Below are positions 1 to 9,096 of a stretch of 64,000 nt of DNA, piece by piece. The stretch's first letter is position 1, and every line of letters begins with the position of its first letter. The stretch lies in contig PGXV01000009.1 in the NCBI GenBank assembly GCA_002839315.1, positions 62,001 to 126,000 of the forward strand, read 5' to 3'. A program made the translations under genes and the position numbers. The stretch comes from Spirochaetae bacterium HGW-Spirochaetae-3 (GTDB taxonomy: Bacteria; Spirochaetota; Spirochaetia; Treponematales; UBA12059). The notes below the pieces were generated by a model. The model ran no database searches. It was not told the origin of the DNA and saw only the letters and a program-made list of their open reading frames with translations.

Positions 1-939
1 GAGATCATGCTCGATACCAAGGCCGACGAGGTCATCGTCGAGAAGGGCCGGGTAGTCGGCGTCAAGGCCACCAAGGCCGACGGTACGCCGGTCGTCCTCA
101 AGGCGTCAAAGGGCGTCGTGATGGCGACGGGCGGCTACGGGGCCAATCCCGAGATGCGCGCCGAGTACAATACCTACTGGCCGTCCATGCCGCTCGCCAT
201 GCCCACGACCAATACCGCCAACGCGACCGGCGACGGTATCGTGATGGGCGAGAAGGCCGGCGCCAAGCTCGTCGGCATGGGCTTCGTCCAGCTGATGCCC
301 TCGTCCCACCCGGTGTCCGGAGCCCTCTCCGGCGGGCTATGGGGTAGCGCCGAGTCCCAGGTCTTCGTCAACAAGCAGGGTAAGCGCTTCGTCAACGAGT
401 ACGCCGAGCGCGACGTGCTCGCGTCCGCGGCCCTCAAGCAGACCGACGGTATCTTCTATATCATCTGCGACCAGGTCACCGCCGGTAATCCCCAGCCCGG
501 TTCCAAGAACGGCTGGGGCGACGACGTCGACACCCTCGTGAAGAACCACGACGTGTACAAGGCCGACACCCTCGCCGGCCTCGAGCAGCAGATCGGCATG
601 CCCGCGGGTAGCCTCAGCTCCGAGATAGCCAGGTACAACGGCTATATCGCGGCCGGCGCCGACCCCGATTTCGGGAAGCGCAACTTCGGCACCCCGCTGC
701 TGACGCCGCCCTTCTACGCGACGATCCGCTCGCCGTCCGTCCATCACACGATGGGCGGCCTGGCGATCGACGCGTCCGCCCGCGTACTCGGCGCGTCCGG
801 CGAGGCCATCCCCGGCTTCTACGCCGCGGGCGAGGTCACCGGCGGCATCCACGCCGGCAACCGCCTCGGCGGCAACGCGATAGCCGACATCATGGTCTTC
901 GGACGCATCGCCGGCGCGAGCGCCGCCGCGACGAAGTAG
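1..939 (+). CDS. FAD-dependent fumarate/urocanate reductase-type flavoprotein (5'-truncated by window)
   Basis: The C-terminal 312 residues of an FAD_binding_2 flavoprotein are present; the reading frame is open to base 1, so the N-terminal FAD-binding Rossmann motif lies outside the window. Visible family marks are GVVMATGGYGANPEM, the substrate-domain segment FVNEYAERD, the active-site-like SVHHTMGGLAID and the C-terminal FAD-contacting GEVTGGIHAGNRLGGNAI. These match flavocytochrome c/fumarate reductase and urocanate reductase enzymes, which reduce an unsaturated acid as electron sink. Which substrate is used, and whether an FMN-binding domain sits at the missing N-terminus, cannot be decided. 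A strong hairpin follows the stop codon. Confidence 0.85.
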   Translation, partial: EIMLDTKADEVIVEKGRVVGVKATKADGTPVVLKASKGVVMATGGYGANPEMRAEYNTYWPSMPLAMPTTNTANATGDGIVMGEKAGAKLVGMGFVQLMPSSHPVSGALSGGLWGSAESQVFVNKQGKRFVNEYAERDVLASAALKQTDGIFYIICDQVTAGNPQPGSKNGWGDDVDTLVKNHDVYKADTLAGLEQQIGMPAGSLSSEIARYNGYIAAGADPDFGKRNFGTPLLTPPFYATIRSPSVHHTMGGLAIDASARVLGASGEAIPGFYAAGEVTGGIHAGNRLGGNAIADIMVFGRIAGASAAATK

Positions 940-953
940 CGGGGCCGTAGCCC

Positions 954-994
954 GGGAAAGAGGCGGCAGGGGCTACCCCGGCCGCCTCTTTCCC
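954..994. terminator. Bidirectional hairpin terminator between convergent genes
   Basis: A perfect 14-bp inverted repeat, GGGAAAGAGGCGGC (954-967) and GCCGCCTCTTTCCC (981-994), encloses a 13-base loop. It starts 15 bases after the flavoprotein stop and directly abuts the stop of the minus-strand gene. The A/T-rich outer stem bases give a short U-rich 3' arm in both directions, as in bidirectional intrinsic terminators. Confidence 0.75.
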
Positions 995-1957
995 TTATGC
1001 CGGGCGAGGGCGCCCGACGATCCTTCCTATACGTTCCTTGCCTTCTGCCATACTCCACCCGTCCCGAGCGTTGAAGTACAGGTACCACGACCCGTCCGCC
1101 TCGCGGTACCGGCAGTCGCAGGCGTAGACGTGCGAGCGCGTCCAGCCCGGTTCGGGCGCTAGCAGCGGTTCCCTGCGTGCCTCGATCCACTCCCGGCCGT
1201 CCTCCGAGCGCAGGACGAAGATAGCCGAGCGCGAGCGTCCTTCCGCGTCCCTGAAGATCCTGTTCTGCAGGCCTATCCAGCCGTCTTCCATCGCGACTAC
1301 CTTCAGCGAGCCGGCGCCGAGGCCGTCGGGCGAGCCGTCGTTCGCCGGATCGGCCATGGGCCGCGGCTCGGGCTCGAACGGGCCTTCCGGCGTACCGCCC
1401 CGGGCTACCGCGAGGTATCGCGGCTCGCAGAAGCCGCAGTCGTCTATCCATGACAGCGACGCGGAGAAGTAGAGCGACCACGAGTCGCCCGCCCTAACGA
1501 CGCAGGGATTGGAGACGGAGTCGCCCAACGCCGGCTCGCGCATCCAGTCCAGGGCGGGACGCAGGAGTATCCGGGGCGTCGACCAACGTCGCAGGTCGAC
1601 GCTCCTCGATACGGCGATGACCGATCTCCATCGCCGCCTGAACGGCAGGGCCGTCAGCGGGAGCGCCAACGGCGGGTACTTTTCGTAGTACAACAGGTAC
1701 TCGCCCTCTATCCGCCTGATGAAGGGCCGCATGGCGTTCCGGACGACGAGGCCCCGTTCTAGCCACGACAGGCCGTCCCGCGATGAATAACGGTGCAGGC
1801 CCCAGGCCGAGTGCGCTAACAGCTCCCATTCGCCGCTCGGAGTTTCCTCGGGGAAGAGGAAGCTAGGGTCTGCGATCACCGGCGAGAACCGCGGCGGCTG
1901 TAGCAACGGATCGCCCGGTTCTGACCACGTCAAGGCGAGGAAATCGTCGATATGCAT
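995..1957 (-). CDS. Five-bladed beta-propeller glycosidase-like protein (GH43/GH32/GH130-like)
   Basis: A 320-residue protein without signal peptide. The repeated pattern of an aspartate-containing strand followed by W/Y-rich blades (SPVIADPSFLF, SWSLYFSASLSW, WIGLQNRIFRD, SWYLYFNARDGW) is typical of glycosyl hydrolases or phosphorylases with a five-bladed propeller; the aspartates at the blade starts would be the catalytic candidates. The exact family and sugar cannot be assigned. No Shine-Dalgarno sequence precedes the ATG, and a TATACT (minus strand, 1964-1969) lies only 6 bases upstream, so the transcript may be leaderless. It converges on the flavoprotein gene. Confidence 0.6.
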   Translation of the reverse strand: MHIDDFLALTWSEPGDPLLQPPRFSPVIADPSFLFPEETPSGEWELLAHSAWGLHRYSSRDGLSWLERGLVVRNAMRPFIRRIEGEYLLYYEKYPPLALPLTALPFRRRWRSVIAVSRSVDLRRWSTPRILLRPALDWMREPALGDSVSNPCVVRAGDSWSLYFSASLSWIDDCGFCEPRYLAVARGGTPEGPFEPEPRPMADPANDGSPDGLGAGSLKVVAMEDGWIGLQNRIFRDAEGRSRSAIFVLRSEDGREWIEARREPLLAPEPGWTRSHVYACDCRYREADGSWYLYFNARDGWSMAEGKERIGRIVGRPRPA

Positions 1958-2035
1958 GGCTACAGTATAGTACCGGACGCCGAATTCGGCGCAAGCCTCC
2001 AGAAGCTTGCCTCATGCGGATCCGGCTAAACGGTG

Positions 2036-2041
2036 TATAAT
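2036..2041 (+). promoter_or_regulatory. Probable -10 box upstream of the small secreted protein gene
   Basis: TATAAT (2036-2041) sits in the only AT-rich stretch of the 1958-2085 intergenic region, 45 bases before the next start codon. No well-spaced -35 box is visible, so the assignment rests on the -10 hexamer and context alone. Confidence 0.4.
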
Positions 2042-2085
2042 AATATTATTCAATCTTCAAGAAGTAATCGCTGAAAGGATGCCCA

Positions 2086-2583
2086 ATGAAACGAATGAAG
2101 CCCGCGCTCGTCGCCTTAGCCCTTCTCTTGGCTATCGCCGTTCCTTCCGCGACGGCGGCCCCCGCCCGCGTACTGACCAAGTCGACCCTCGACCGTTTTC
2201 TAAAGGATTTCCCGGCGATGATGGTGGAGCTCGAGGCTCTAGGCGAAGAGACCGTGGAGTCTTTCGAAAGCTACGGCGGCGACGAGGAGCCCGCCGATTT
2301 CTCCGCCGAGTCGATACGTGCGACGCTAGCCGCCGCCATTGCCGACGAGAAGGTCAAGGCCATACTCAGGCGGTACGGCTGGGGCGATACGTTCGTCGAC
2401 GTCTATTTCACGATAGTATCCTGCTATTCCTACCTGGCGTTCGAGGAAGTGTTCAACGCGTATCCCATGCCCGAGTACAAGCAATATATGGAGCAGCTCC
2501 GCGCCACGGTTCATCCCGACGACATCGCGATCGTAAAGGCCAACAAGGCCGCGATCGACGAAGCGCTGGGCATGGAGGACTGA
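2086..2583 (+). CDS. Small secreted protein of unknown function
   Basis: A 165-residue protein with a clear signal peptide (basic MKRMK, hydrophobic ALVALALLLAIAV, cleavage near SATAA). The mature part is helical and acidic, with no recognised domain. An AAAGGA ribosome binding site precedes the ATG at about 7 bases. The next gene, a GntR regulator, begins 41 bases downstream. I cannot name a function; export to the periplasm or outside is the only safe inference. Confidence 0.7.
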   Translation: MKRMKPALVALALLLAIAVPSATAAPARVLTKSTLDRFLKDFPAMMVELEALGEETVESFESYGGDEEPADFSAESIRATLAAAIADEKVKAILRRYGWGDTFVDVYFTIVSCYSYLAFEEVFNAYPMPEYKQYMEQLRATVHPDDIAIVKANKAAIDEALGMED

Positions 2584-2624
2584 TACGCGACGTAGGCTCC
2601 GCCCGTGCTATACTCGGCGGCACT

Positions 2625-3347
2625 ATGGATGAACCAACACGATCGCGCGCGACGATAGACGGGGCCCCGGATGCTCGAGGCGCGTCGGGCGTCCGCCGCG
2701 ATTCGCGATCGCTCAACGAGAGCGTGCACGCGCGTATCCGCGACGCCATCCTGAGCGCCGAGATAAAGCCGGGGCGCAGGCTCGTGGAGAACGACCTCGC
2801 GGTATGGCTCGACGTCTCGCGGACGCCGGTGCGCGAGGCGTTGCTGCGCCTGGAGCAGGAAGGATTCGTACGGCGGCTCAGGGGATGGGTCGTTCGGGAA
2901 TACGAACCGTCCGAGGTGCGCGCCAGGCTGGAATGCCGGCTGGCGGTGGAAGGCTACGCCGCGCGCCTGGCCTGCTCCAGGCGCGACGAGGCTCAGCTCG
3001 AGTCGCTCGCGGAGCTCCGGCGGGCCATGTCGTCGGCCGGACTGGCCCGCGAGGCCTTCAACGAGCTGAACGACAGGTTCCACCGCATTATCATGGAAGC
3101 CGCCGGGAATCTCGCGCTCTCGAGCCTGCACGCGCAGACCAAGATGAACTACTGGGACCTGAGCGTGCCCGTCGTATTCTCGACGGAAGACGATCGCGTC
3201 GTCGACGAGCAGCACGCCGCCCTGCTCGCCGCGCTCGAGGCGCGGGACGGGGACGCGGCCGAGCGCGTCGCGCGGGCGCACGTGCAGGTTACCATGGATA
3301 AGGTCGTCGCCGAGCTGGCGCTCCGGTATAGGGATTTCAAGGCGTAG
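2625..3347 (+). CDS. GntR-family regulator, FadR/FCD subfamily
   Basis: A 240-residue DNA-binding protein. The winged helix spans roughly residues 25-95 (LNESVHARIRDAILSAEIKP, then SRTPVREALLRLEQEGFV, the recognition-helix signature). The FCD ligand-binding helical domain follows, with metal-ligand-like His residues in NDRFHRIIMEAA and DEQHAALLAALEARD. Family members usually sense small organic acids. The ATG at 2625 was chosen because the HTH starts soon after it; the frame is open much further upstream, but that part overlaps the secreted-protein gene and is not protein-like. It converges on rpiB with a 14-base gap. Confidence 0.85.
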   Translation: MDEPTRSRATIDGAPDARGASGVRRDSRSLNESVHARIRDAILSAEIKPGRRLVENDLAVWLDVSRTPVREALLRLEQEGFVRRLRGWVVREYEPSEVRARLECRLAVEGYAARLACSRRDEAQLESLAELRRAMSSAGLAREAFNELNDRFHRIIMEAAGNLALSSLHAQTKMNYWDLSVPVVFSTEDDRVVDEQHAALLAALEARDGDAAERVARAHVQVTMDKVVAELALRYRDFKA

Positions 3348-3361
3348 CGCGGGACGGCGGA

Positions 3362-3796
3362 CTATCTCGCCCCGTCGATCTTGTCGACGCGCCGCTGGTG
3401 GCGTCCGCCCTCGTATTCCGCCGCCATGTACCGCCTGATCATGTCGACGACGGGCACGGAATACTCGACACGGCCTCCGAACGCGATGAAGTTAGCGTCG
3501 TTGTGGCGCTTGCACATCTCCGCCGTATAGAGGTCGAATACCTGCGCGCAGCGTATGCCCCGGACCTTGTTGGCCGCGATCGAGATGCCTATCCCCGAGC
3601 CGCAGCACAGGATGCCGAAGTCGTAGCCCCCCGCCAGGTATCGCTGGGCGGCCATCCTGGCTATATCCGGGTAATCGACGGAACCCGCGTCGTCGACGCC
3701 CAGATTCTCGACCGTATGGCCTTCGTTACGCAGGGATTCGACGATAGACGCCTTGAGCTCCACCGCGCCGTGATCGTTCGCGATAAGTACCTTCAT
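3362..3796 (-). CDS. rpiB: Ribose-5-phosphate isomerase B
   Basis: 144 residues, the usual RpiB/LacAB length. It interconverts ribose-5-phosphate and ribulose-5-phosphate in the cytoplasmic pentose phosphate pathway. Family motifs are present throughout: MKVLIANDHGAVELK, the LGVDD.GSVDYPD segment, the catalytic-cysteine region GILCCGSGIGISIAANKVRGIR, and CKRHNDANFIAFGGR. The gene stands alone, convergent to the GntR regulator; no SD-independent features stand out. Confidence 0.93.
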   Translation of the reverse strand: MKVLIANDHGAVELKASIVESLRNEGHTVENLGVDDAGSVDYPDIARMAAQRYLAGGYDFGILCCGSGIGISIAANKVRGIRCAQVFDLYTAEMCKRHNDANFIAFGGRVEYSVPVVDMIRRYMAAEYEGGRHQRRVDKIDGAR

Positions 3797-3862
3797 GTAT
3801 CGCTCCTAACCGGGTCAGCATACCATGAGTCCGATGAAATCCGCCATCGGCCGCGATAAGCC

Positions 3863-3890
3863 TAAAACGCCGCCGGAACCCGTCCGATAC
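3863..3890 (+). promoter_or_regulatory. Possible sigma-28-like promoter upstream of the coiled-coil protein
   Basis: TAAA (3863-3866), 16 bases, then TCCGATAC (3883-3890) resembles the motility sigma factor consensus TAAA-N15-GCCGATAA (6 of 8 matches in the -10 part, spacing one base long). It lies about 50 bases ahead of the start codon. This is a pattern match only. Confidence 0.3.
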
Positions 3891-3942
3891 TGAATCAGGG
3901 GCGTTCCGCGAATGCGGTACGGAGCCCGAGAGGAGCTATCGC

Positions 3943-5697
3943 ATGCGTCTACGTATTTCAGCTTTCCTATGCGTTCTCGCCTTGAGTTCGGCGTGGTCCC
4001 AGGTTGCGACCGCCGGAGGCTCCGATACGTCTACCGCCCCGAGCGCGTACGATATCCTCGGCGTCAGTTCCGCCGGCGACGCCGGCGACGAGGCGATCGT
4101 CGTCGATCAGGCGTTGCCCGTAGAAGAGGATCCCGCGCTGGATAACGAGGGCCCCGTCGCCGAGGGCCCCGCCGCGGAAGACGGAACCGTCGTCGACAAC
4201 GAGGCCGTCGACGATGAGGTTCCCGCCGTCATCGATGAGCTGAGCCCCGCGGAGGCTCCAGCCGCCGTCGAAGAAGCCGTTCCCGTCGAGGAGCCGGCGC
4301 TCGTAGACGACGGAACCGCCGCGGATGAGGCGAGCGTCGACGAAGAAAGCCTCCTCGCCGAGATTTCTCGCCTGCTCGAGGAACGCGACACGCTCAACCT
4401 GACTATCGAGGAGCTTCGCGCCGAGAACGCCGACCTCGCCGCGCGGGTCGCCGACGCCGAGCAATACAAGACGAGGGCCGCAGAGCTCGAGGCTGAGATA
4501 TCCAGGCTCGAAGGCGTTATCGAGGAGAAGGACGCGGCGCTGGCCGAAGCCGATACCCGCCTCGCCGCGATCGAGGAGCAGCTCGCCGAGGAAGGGGCGA
4601 GGCTCGCCGACGCGGAAAGCCGACTGGCCGGGGCCGTCGCCGGAGCCGACGACGATACGGTATCGTCGATGATTGCCGAGAAAGACGCTCTTATTGCCGC
4701 CAAGGACGCCGAGATAAAGACGCGGGATCAGGCCCTCGCCGACAAGGATGAGGAACTGGCCACTATTAACGCCAGGCTATCCGCCGCCGAGGCCGGTCTA
4801 GCGAAGGCGAAATCCGATCTGTCGGCGGCGCATGCGGCCGTGCCGGCGGGTTCCGCCGCGATCGCCGGATCGGGAATCGTCTCCGCCGCTTCCGATGCGG
4901 TCGCGGCCGCCGAGCGCAGGATAGCCGCCATTACCGCCGAGCGCGACGCCGCGTTATTGGCGCGCGACGCCGCCGAGAAGGCCAGGCTGGCGGCCGAGGT
5001 GTCTCGAGCCGAGGCCGAGGCCGCGCTCGCCGCGGCTAAAGCCTCGGGCGCCGTAGTGTCCGCGGTACCCCCCGCGGGAATATCCCCCGACGCCGGATAC
5101 CTGTCGGGCTGGCGCCTCGATACGTCCAGGTTCTCCAAGAAAGCGCGCGACGGCTTCGACGGTTCCGCCGCGCGCATGGGCTCGTGGAAGATCGCCGGCG
5201 CTACGGCCTCCCAGGCCGACGCGGCGCAGTACTTCTCGAGGCTGGAACTGCCGCTGGCGCAGGGGAAGGCGACGACCCTGTATCGATTCAAGGCCCGCTC
5301 GACCGGCTCGGGCTGGGTCGGGCTCGGATTGCACCTCTATGTCGAGGACGTCAAGAAGAAGCGCGGCTACGGCGAGGGCAAGAGCCTTCTCGTCTGGTTC
5401 ACGCGGGATCGCTCGGGCAGGGGCGACGACGCTACCTACCTGCAGCTCTACCGCTCGGACGACGACGTCGTGATGGAGCGTATGTTCGACGCCGAGCTAT
5501 CCGACGGGGTCGAGGAGTGGCGCCTCGTCGAGATCGTATACGATCCCGCCGCCGAGTATATCGCGGTCTCCGTGGACGGGACGCTGCGCATCGTCTATAA
5601 GACCTTCTTCGGCCGCGACTCGGGCGCTACGGTCTCGCTGCGCACGCTCGGCGGAGGCGCGTCGTTCTCCGATTTCTCGGTCTGGACGGAGCGCTAG
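3943..5697 (+). CDS. Secreted coiled-coil protein with C-terminal concanavalin-like domain
   Basis: 584 residues. A signal peptide (residues 1-24, ending near QVATA) is followed by an acidic Ala/Pro/Val/Glu-rich linker to about 130, a long heptad-repeat coiled coil (about 131-300, with a second segment 318-368 rich in ERDAALLARDAAEKARLAA), and a beta-rich domain from about 385 to the end. The last part (VGLGLHLYVEDVKKKRGYGEG, EEWRLVEIVYDPAAEYIAVSVDG) resembles LamG/concanavalin-like sugar-binding folds. It probably acts at the cell surface or periplasm as a rod with a binding head. The start is supported by GAGAGGAG 9 bases upstream. The GH18-like gene follows after 5 bases, so the two are likely co-expressed. 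Confidence 0.7.
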   Translation: MRLRISAFLCVLALSSAWSQVATAGGSDTSTAPSAYDILGVSSAGDAGDEAIVVDQALPVEEDPALDNEGPVAEGPAAEDGTVVDNEAVDDEVPAVIDELSPAEAPAAVEEAVPVEEPALVDDGTAADEASVDEESLLAEISRLLEERDTLNLTIEELRAENADLAARVADAEQYKTRAAELEAEISRLEGVIEEKDAALAEADTRLAAIEEQLAEEGARLADAESRLAGAVAGADDDTVSSMIAEKDALIAAKDAEIKTRDQALADKDEELATINARLSAAEAGLAKAKSDLSAAHAAVPAGSAAIAGSGIVSAASDAVAAAERRIAAITAERDAALLARDAAEKARLAAEVSRAEAEAALAAAKASGAVVSAVPPAGISPDAGYLSGWRLDTSRFSKKARDGFDGSAARMGSWKIAGATASQADAAQYFSRLELPLAQGKATTLYRFKARSTGSGWVGLGLHLYVEDVKKKRGYGEGKSLLVWFTRDRSGRGDDATYLQLYRSDDDVVMERMFDAELSDGVEEWRLVEIVYDPAAEYIAVSVDGTLRIVYKTFFGRDSGATVSLRTLGGGASFSDFSVWTER

Positions 5698-5702
5698 CGG
5701 GC

Positions 5703-6677
5703 GTGGATATGCATAGAAGCTCGAACCTCGCGCTCGCATCGCTGTTGGCTATCTGTCTGTCCCCCGCGCCTGTCGGCGCTCAGGACGTTCGAACGGGAAT
5801 CGCGTTCCGCGAGGTATGGGCGTATCTGATGAACGGCGAGGAACGATTCCTCGCCGAAGGGATGCCCATCACCGACCTGTGCTATTTTAGCGCCGAGATA
5901 AACGTCTACGGGGAACTGGATAGGATTCCCGACATAAGGAAACTGTCCGGGTACGAGGGCCGGAAGCACCTGGTGATAGCGGAGATCGGGAGCTATTCCC
6001 TCACTCATTTCTGTCTCGACCCGGCGTACGGCGTCCGCCCGACGCTGACTGAGGCCATAATCGATGCCGCCGCGCCGTATGACGGCGTGCAGATCGACTT
6101 CGAGGCCGTACCGGTACGCGATCGGGAGAATTTCGTCGGCTTCCTCGCCGACCTCAAGAAAGGCCTCGGGAAGAAGACGCTCAGCGTCGCGCTGCCGGCT
6201 CGGCTGGACGAGGCGGGAGACACCCTCGGATACGCGAGGATCGCGGCCGTCGTCGACCGTATCGTCATAATGGCCTACGACGAACATTGGAGCACGAGCG
6301 CGGCCGGCCCCGTCGCGTCAATGGATTGGTGCGGGCGGATAGCCGCCTACGCGTCGCTCAAGGTGGAGCCGGGAAAGCTGATCATGGGGCTGCCGTTCTA
6401 CGGGCGCGCCTGGGGCGACGTACGGCCCAACCGGGCGTATAAGCACTCCGGCATTGAGTCGCTCGCCTCGGAGAAGGGCGTCGGAGTCTTCTTCCGCGAG
6501 AACTACGTGCCGTGGTTCCGGTACGAGGAGCTCGTCTCCGTGGACGTGTATTACGACGACGCGGAATCCTTGTCCCACCGCATGCGTCTCTACCGGGATG
6601 CCGGGGTCGGCGCCGTCGCGTTCTGGCGCCTCGGCCAGGAGGATCCTGTCGTCTGGTCGATGATCGCCTTGGAGTAG
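5703..6677 (+). CDS. Secreted glycoside hydrolase family 18-like protein
   Basis: 324 residues with a signal peptide ending near PVGAQ. The TIM-barrel GH18 signature is YDGVQIDFEAV (residues 126-136): Asp127, Asp132 and the putative catalytic acid Glu134 are kept, while the second Asp of the DxxDxDxE motif is Gln130. Other barrel marks are VDRIVIMAYDEHW and LIMGLPFYGRAWG. Such proteins cleave or bind N-acetylhexosamine polymers, including peptidoglycan. GTG at 5703 was preferred over ATG at 5709 because GGAG (5688-5691) is 11 bases away. It follows the coiled-coil gene closely. Confidence 0.8.
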   Translation: MDMHRSSNLALASLLAICLSPAPVGAQDVRTGIAFREVWAYLMNGEERFLAEGMPITDLCYFSAEINVYGELDRIPDIRKLSGYEGRKHLVIAEIGSYSLTHFCLDPAYGVRPTLTEAIIDAAAPYDGVQIDFEAVPVRDRENFVGFLADLKKGLGKKTLSVALPARLDEAGDTLGYARIAAVVDRIVIMAYDEHWSTSAAGPVASMDWCGRIAAYASLKVEPGKLIMGLPFYGRAWGDVRPNRAYKHSGIESLASEKGVGVFFRENYVPWFRYEELVSVDVYYDDAESLSHRMRLYRDAGVGAVAFWRLGQEDPVVWSMIALE

Positions 6678-6691
6678 GGTAGGATCCGGGC

Positions 6692-8908
6692 TCAGCTACT
6701 TTCCTCCGAACCCTCTCCTTTCAGCCTGAATACTCCCAGGTTCTCGCGCATATGGTCGATATTGAGCTTGTTATCCTCGGTCATATCCTTGGCCTCCTCG
6801 ACCGCGGCCCGTATCGTCTCGTTGCTCGCGCGGACCTCGTCTATGCTCGCCTGGATGTCCTCCGAATAGCGGTTGAGCGTCTCGACCTCCAGCGCGATCT
6901 GGCCGGCGATGTCGGAAACGGATAACGCGTCGCCGTCCATTTCCGCCGAGGCTTCCTTCATCGCGTCCAGCGACGACAGTATCTGGTTGGAGCCGGCGCC
7001 CTGTCCTTCCATGGCTATCTTTACTTCTTCCTCGAGGCGCGTGATGGTCTTGATGAGGGATTGTATCTCCTCGAAATTCGAGCCTGCATTCCTGGACGAT
7101 TCCGCTATGGCGCTGATGGTGCTCGCGACCTCGGCGAGCATCTCCTTCACCGACTTGGATTGATCGCTCACGTTCGCCGACAGTTTACGTATCTCGTCGG
7201 CCACGACCGCGAATCCCTTGCCCGCCTCTCCCGCATGGGCGGCCTCGATGGCCGCGTTCATGGCCAGTAGGTTCGTCTGGGCGGCGATCCCCGCGATCAC
7301 GCTATTGGTCGCCAGGAGATCCTCGGATTGGTTGTTGACGTCCTTTATCCTCTGGATGACGTCGCTCAGGAGAGCGGCGCCGCGCGTAGAGGTCTCGTTG
7401 AGCATGCCGTAGTACCCGCTGGACTGCACGACGCTGTCCGTAACCGATTTAACCCTCGACAGCATGGTCTCTATTGCGGATACGGACTGCAGTATAAGTT
7501 CCGATTCTCCGCGAGAGCTTCGTTCGAGGCTATGTATGCTCTGCACGATGCGGCCAACCGAGGCGTTGGCGTCCTTGAGCCCGATGGCGATATCCGAGCC
7601 CCTCGAGGTGACGTTCTGTACCGACCGCTCCGTATTGGCGAAGGCCGCGCCCGTTTTCCGCATCTCGTCGGATAGCCTCGACGCGTTCGCGGCCAGATGA
7701 GCCACGTCGCCTTTCAATTCGCCCAGGAGCAGGCTCAGTTTGCCGGTCAGCAGGTTGAAGCCTTCGCCTAGGCGGCCCGTCTCGTCTTCGCTCTGTATGC
7801 GCACGTCGGGGCGAAAGTCTCCGGACGCTATTACGCCGAATATATCGGTAAGCGCGACGAGGGGGCGGCTTATCTTCCCCGCGATGACGACGATGAACAG
7901 GAACAGGGTAACGAGAACGGCCAGCTCGGACAGGATGACGAACAGGTATATCTGGTTGGGTATTCGAAGTATCAGGGCCTTGGGGATGGATACGATGAAT
8001 ATCCAGGGATTCAGGCCTGCTTCGAACCGGACCGGCTCCATCATCTGCAGGGTCGGGACTCCCTTCAACGCCGTCTCGACGTAGGTCCTGCCATCGCCCG
8101 CGGCGTTAAACAGGGCGGATGCCGCTGACACGGTGTCGGTCGATTGCGAGTCGGACAGGTACGTGCCAGTCGCGTCGGATAGCGTGTCGGCCAGCAGTAC
8201 GCCCTCGTACGTTGCCAGGGAGCATGCGCCGCCGCTCTTCTCGTCTATCGACGTGAGTATCCCGTTCAGGAAGGTTATAGGGAAGTCCATCCCCGTCACG
8301 CCGATGGCGTTGCCTTCGGGGTCGAGGATCTTCCGAGCCAGGGTCATCATGCGTATGGTGACCCCGGTTTCCATCTCCTCCTCATAGGGTTTTCCGAACC
8401 AGAGCCCGTCGCTCCCCATCGGACCCGCGTAATAGTCCTCGGCGTAGGACTCCTCGCCCCACGCTTCTATCGACACCACCGCTTCTCCGTCCGTGTTCCG
8501 GTATGCCCATACGGCATAGTTCCCGAGCTCGTCGTAGCCGGCCGTATCGGCGTATTCCGCATCCCGACCGTCCCAGCCATCCGGTTCGAACAGGACCCAG
8601 AGCGCGATAGCCGAGTCGTGTAGCTTCAGGGTCTCCAAAAAAAGCGGCTGAAGTATCTCCCTGTCGGTCCGCCCCTCGGCCTTGAGCACCTCGACGAGGC
8701 GGGCGGTATTCCTGATCGTCTCTATGCCTTCGCGAAAACTGTCCTTGGTGACGACGGCGCCTTCGTGGGCGTATTGGGCGGCGACGTCGTAGGCGTAGTC
8801 GTCGAGCACTGAAGTTAATCGGTAGGCGAGCAGTACCATAGCGGTGGTGAAGAGTATGAACGTGCTGGCGACGAAATAGACGAGCATCTTTCTTTTTATA
8901 GATCTCAT
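6692..8908 (-). CDS. Transmembrane methyl-accepting chemotaxis protein with dCACHE sensor
   Basis: 738 residues. TM1 is at about 8-30, a large periplasmic double-CACHE-type sensor spans about 35-315, TM2 about 320-345, HAMP about 346-400, and the cytoplasmic signalling hairpin covers 440-720 with the conserved tip [20 protein letters not shown]. Helices near the C-terminus carry Ala/Glu/Ser methylation-type positions. It would relay ligand binding to CheW/CheA. It converges with the GH18-like gene. An upstream TTGCTT-16-TATAAT promoter and a GAGGAG site support the start. Confidence 0.93.
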   Translation of the reverse strand: MRSIKRKMLVYFVASTFILFTTAMVLLAYRLTSVLDDYAYDVAAQYAHEGAVVTKDSFREGIETIRNTARLVEVLKAEGRTDREILQPLFLETLKLHDSAIALWVLFEPDGWDGRDAEYADTAGYDELGNYAVWAYRNTDGEAVVSIEAWGEESYAEDYYAGPMGSDGLWFGKPYEEEMETGVTIRMMTLARKILDPEGNAIGVTGMDFPITFLNGILTSIDEKSGGACSLATYEGVLLADTLSDATGTYLSDSQSTDTVSAASALFNAAGDGRTYVETALKGVPTLQMMEPVRFEAGLNPWIFIVSIPKALILRIPNQIYLFVILSELAVLVTLFLFIVVIAGKISRPLVALTDIFGVIASGDFRPDVRIQSEDETGRLGEGFNLLTGKLSLLLGELKGDVAHLAANASRLSDEMRKTGAAFANTERSVQNVTSRGSDIAIGLKDANASVGRIVQSIHSLERSSRGESELILQSVSAIETMLSRVKSVTDSVVQSSGYYGMLNETSTRGAALLSDVIQRIKDVNNQSEDLLATNSVIAGIAAQTNLLAMNAAIEAAHAGEAGKGFAVVADEIRKLSANVSDQSKSVKEMLAEVASTISAIAESSRNAGSNFEEIQSLIKTITRLEEEVKIAMEGQGAGSNQILSSLDAMKEASAEMDGDALSVSDIAGQIALEVETLNRYSEDIQASIDEVRASNETIRAAVEEAKDMTEDNKLNIDHMRENLGVFRLKGEGSEESS

Positions 8909-8951
8909 GTTTCTCCTCTATATACGCTTTCTTAAATAAGTATTGTTCTAG

Positions 8952-8979
8952 ATTATAGAGAGTTGTTTTCTAAAAGCAA
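8952..8979 (-). promoter_or_regulatory. Sigma-70 promoter of the chemoreceptor gene
   Basis: On the minus strand TTGCTT (8979-8974), 16 bases, TATAAT (8957-8952), giving a leader of about 37 bases before the ATG with GAGGAG as ribosome binding site. The 8909-9000 region is the most AT-rich stretch of the first 10 kb. Confidence 0.6.
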
Positions 8980-9096
8980 GTTATAGGATGAAGCGACCCG
9001 GAAAGCCTATAGGTCGGGACGCGCGCGCCGATCCTCGCCGATCAGCGCAAGCGTCGGTGCGCGGTTCGACGTTCGGGAGGCGACAGGAGGCGCATT

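Noticed and set aside
2007-3347. One 446-codon frame spanning the small secreted protein and the GntR gene
   Set aside because: The first 200 codons are Arg-rich shadow of the secreted-protein gene; the HTH protein begins at ATG 2625.
4020-4370. Tandem-repeat gene or microsatellite in the Val/Pro/Glu-rich linker
   Set aside because: Similarity comes from low-complexity codon repetition; there is no constant repeat unit.
9001-9096. Possible tRNA-like GGTTCGA sequence near 9062
   Set aside because: No matching acceptor stem, anticodon arm or spacing around it.
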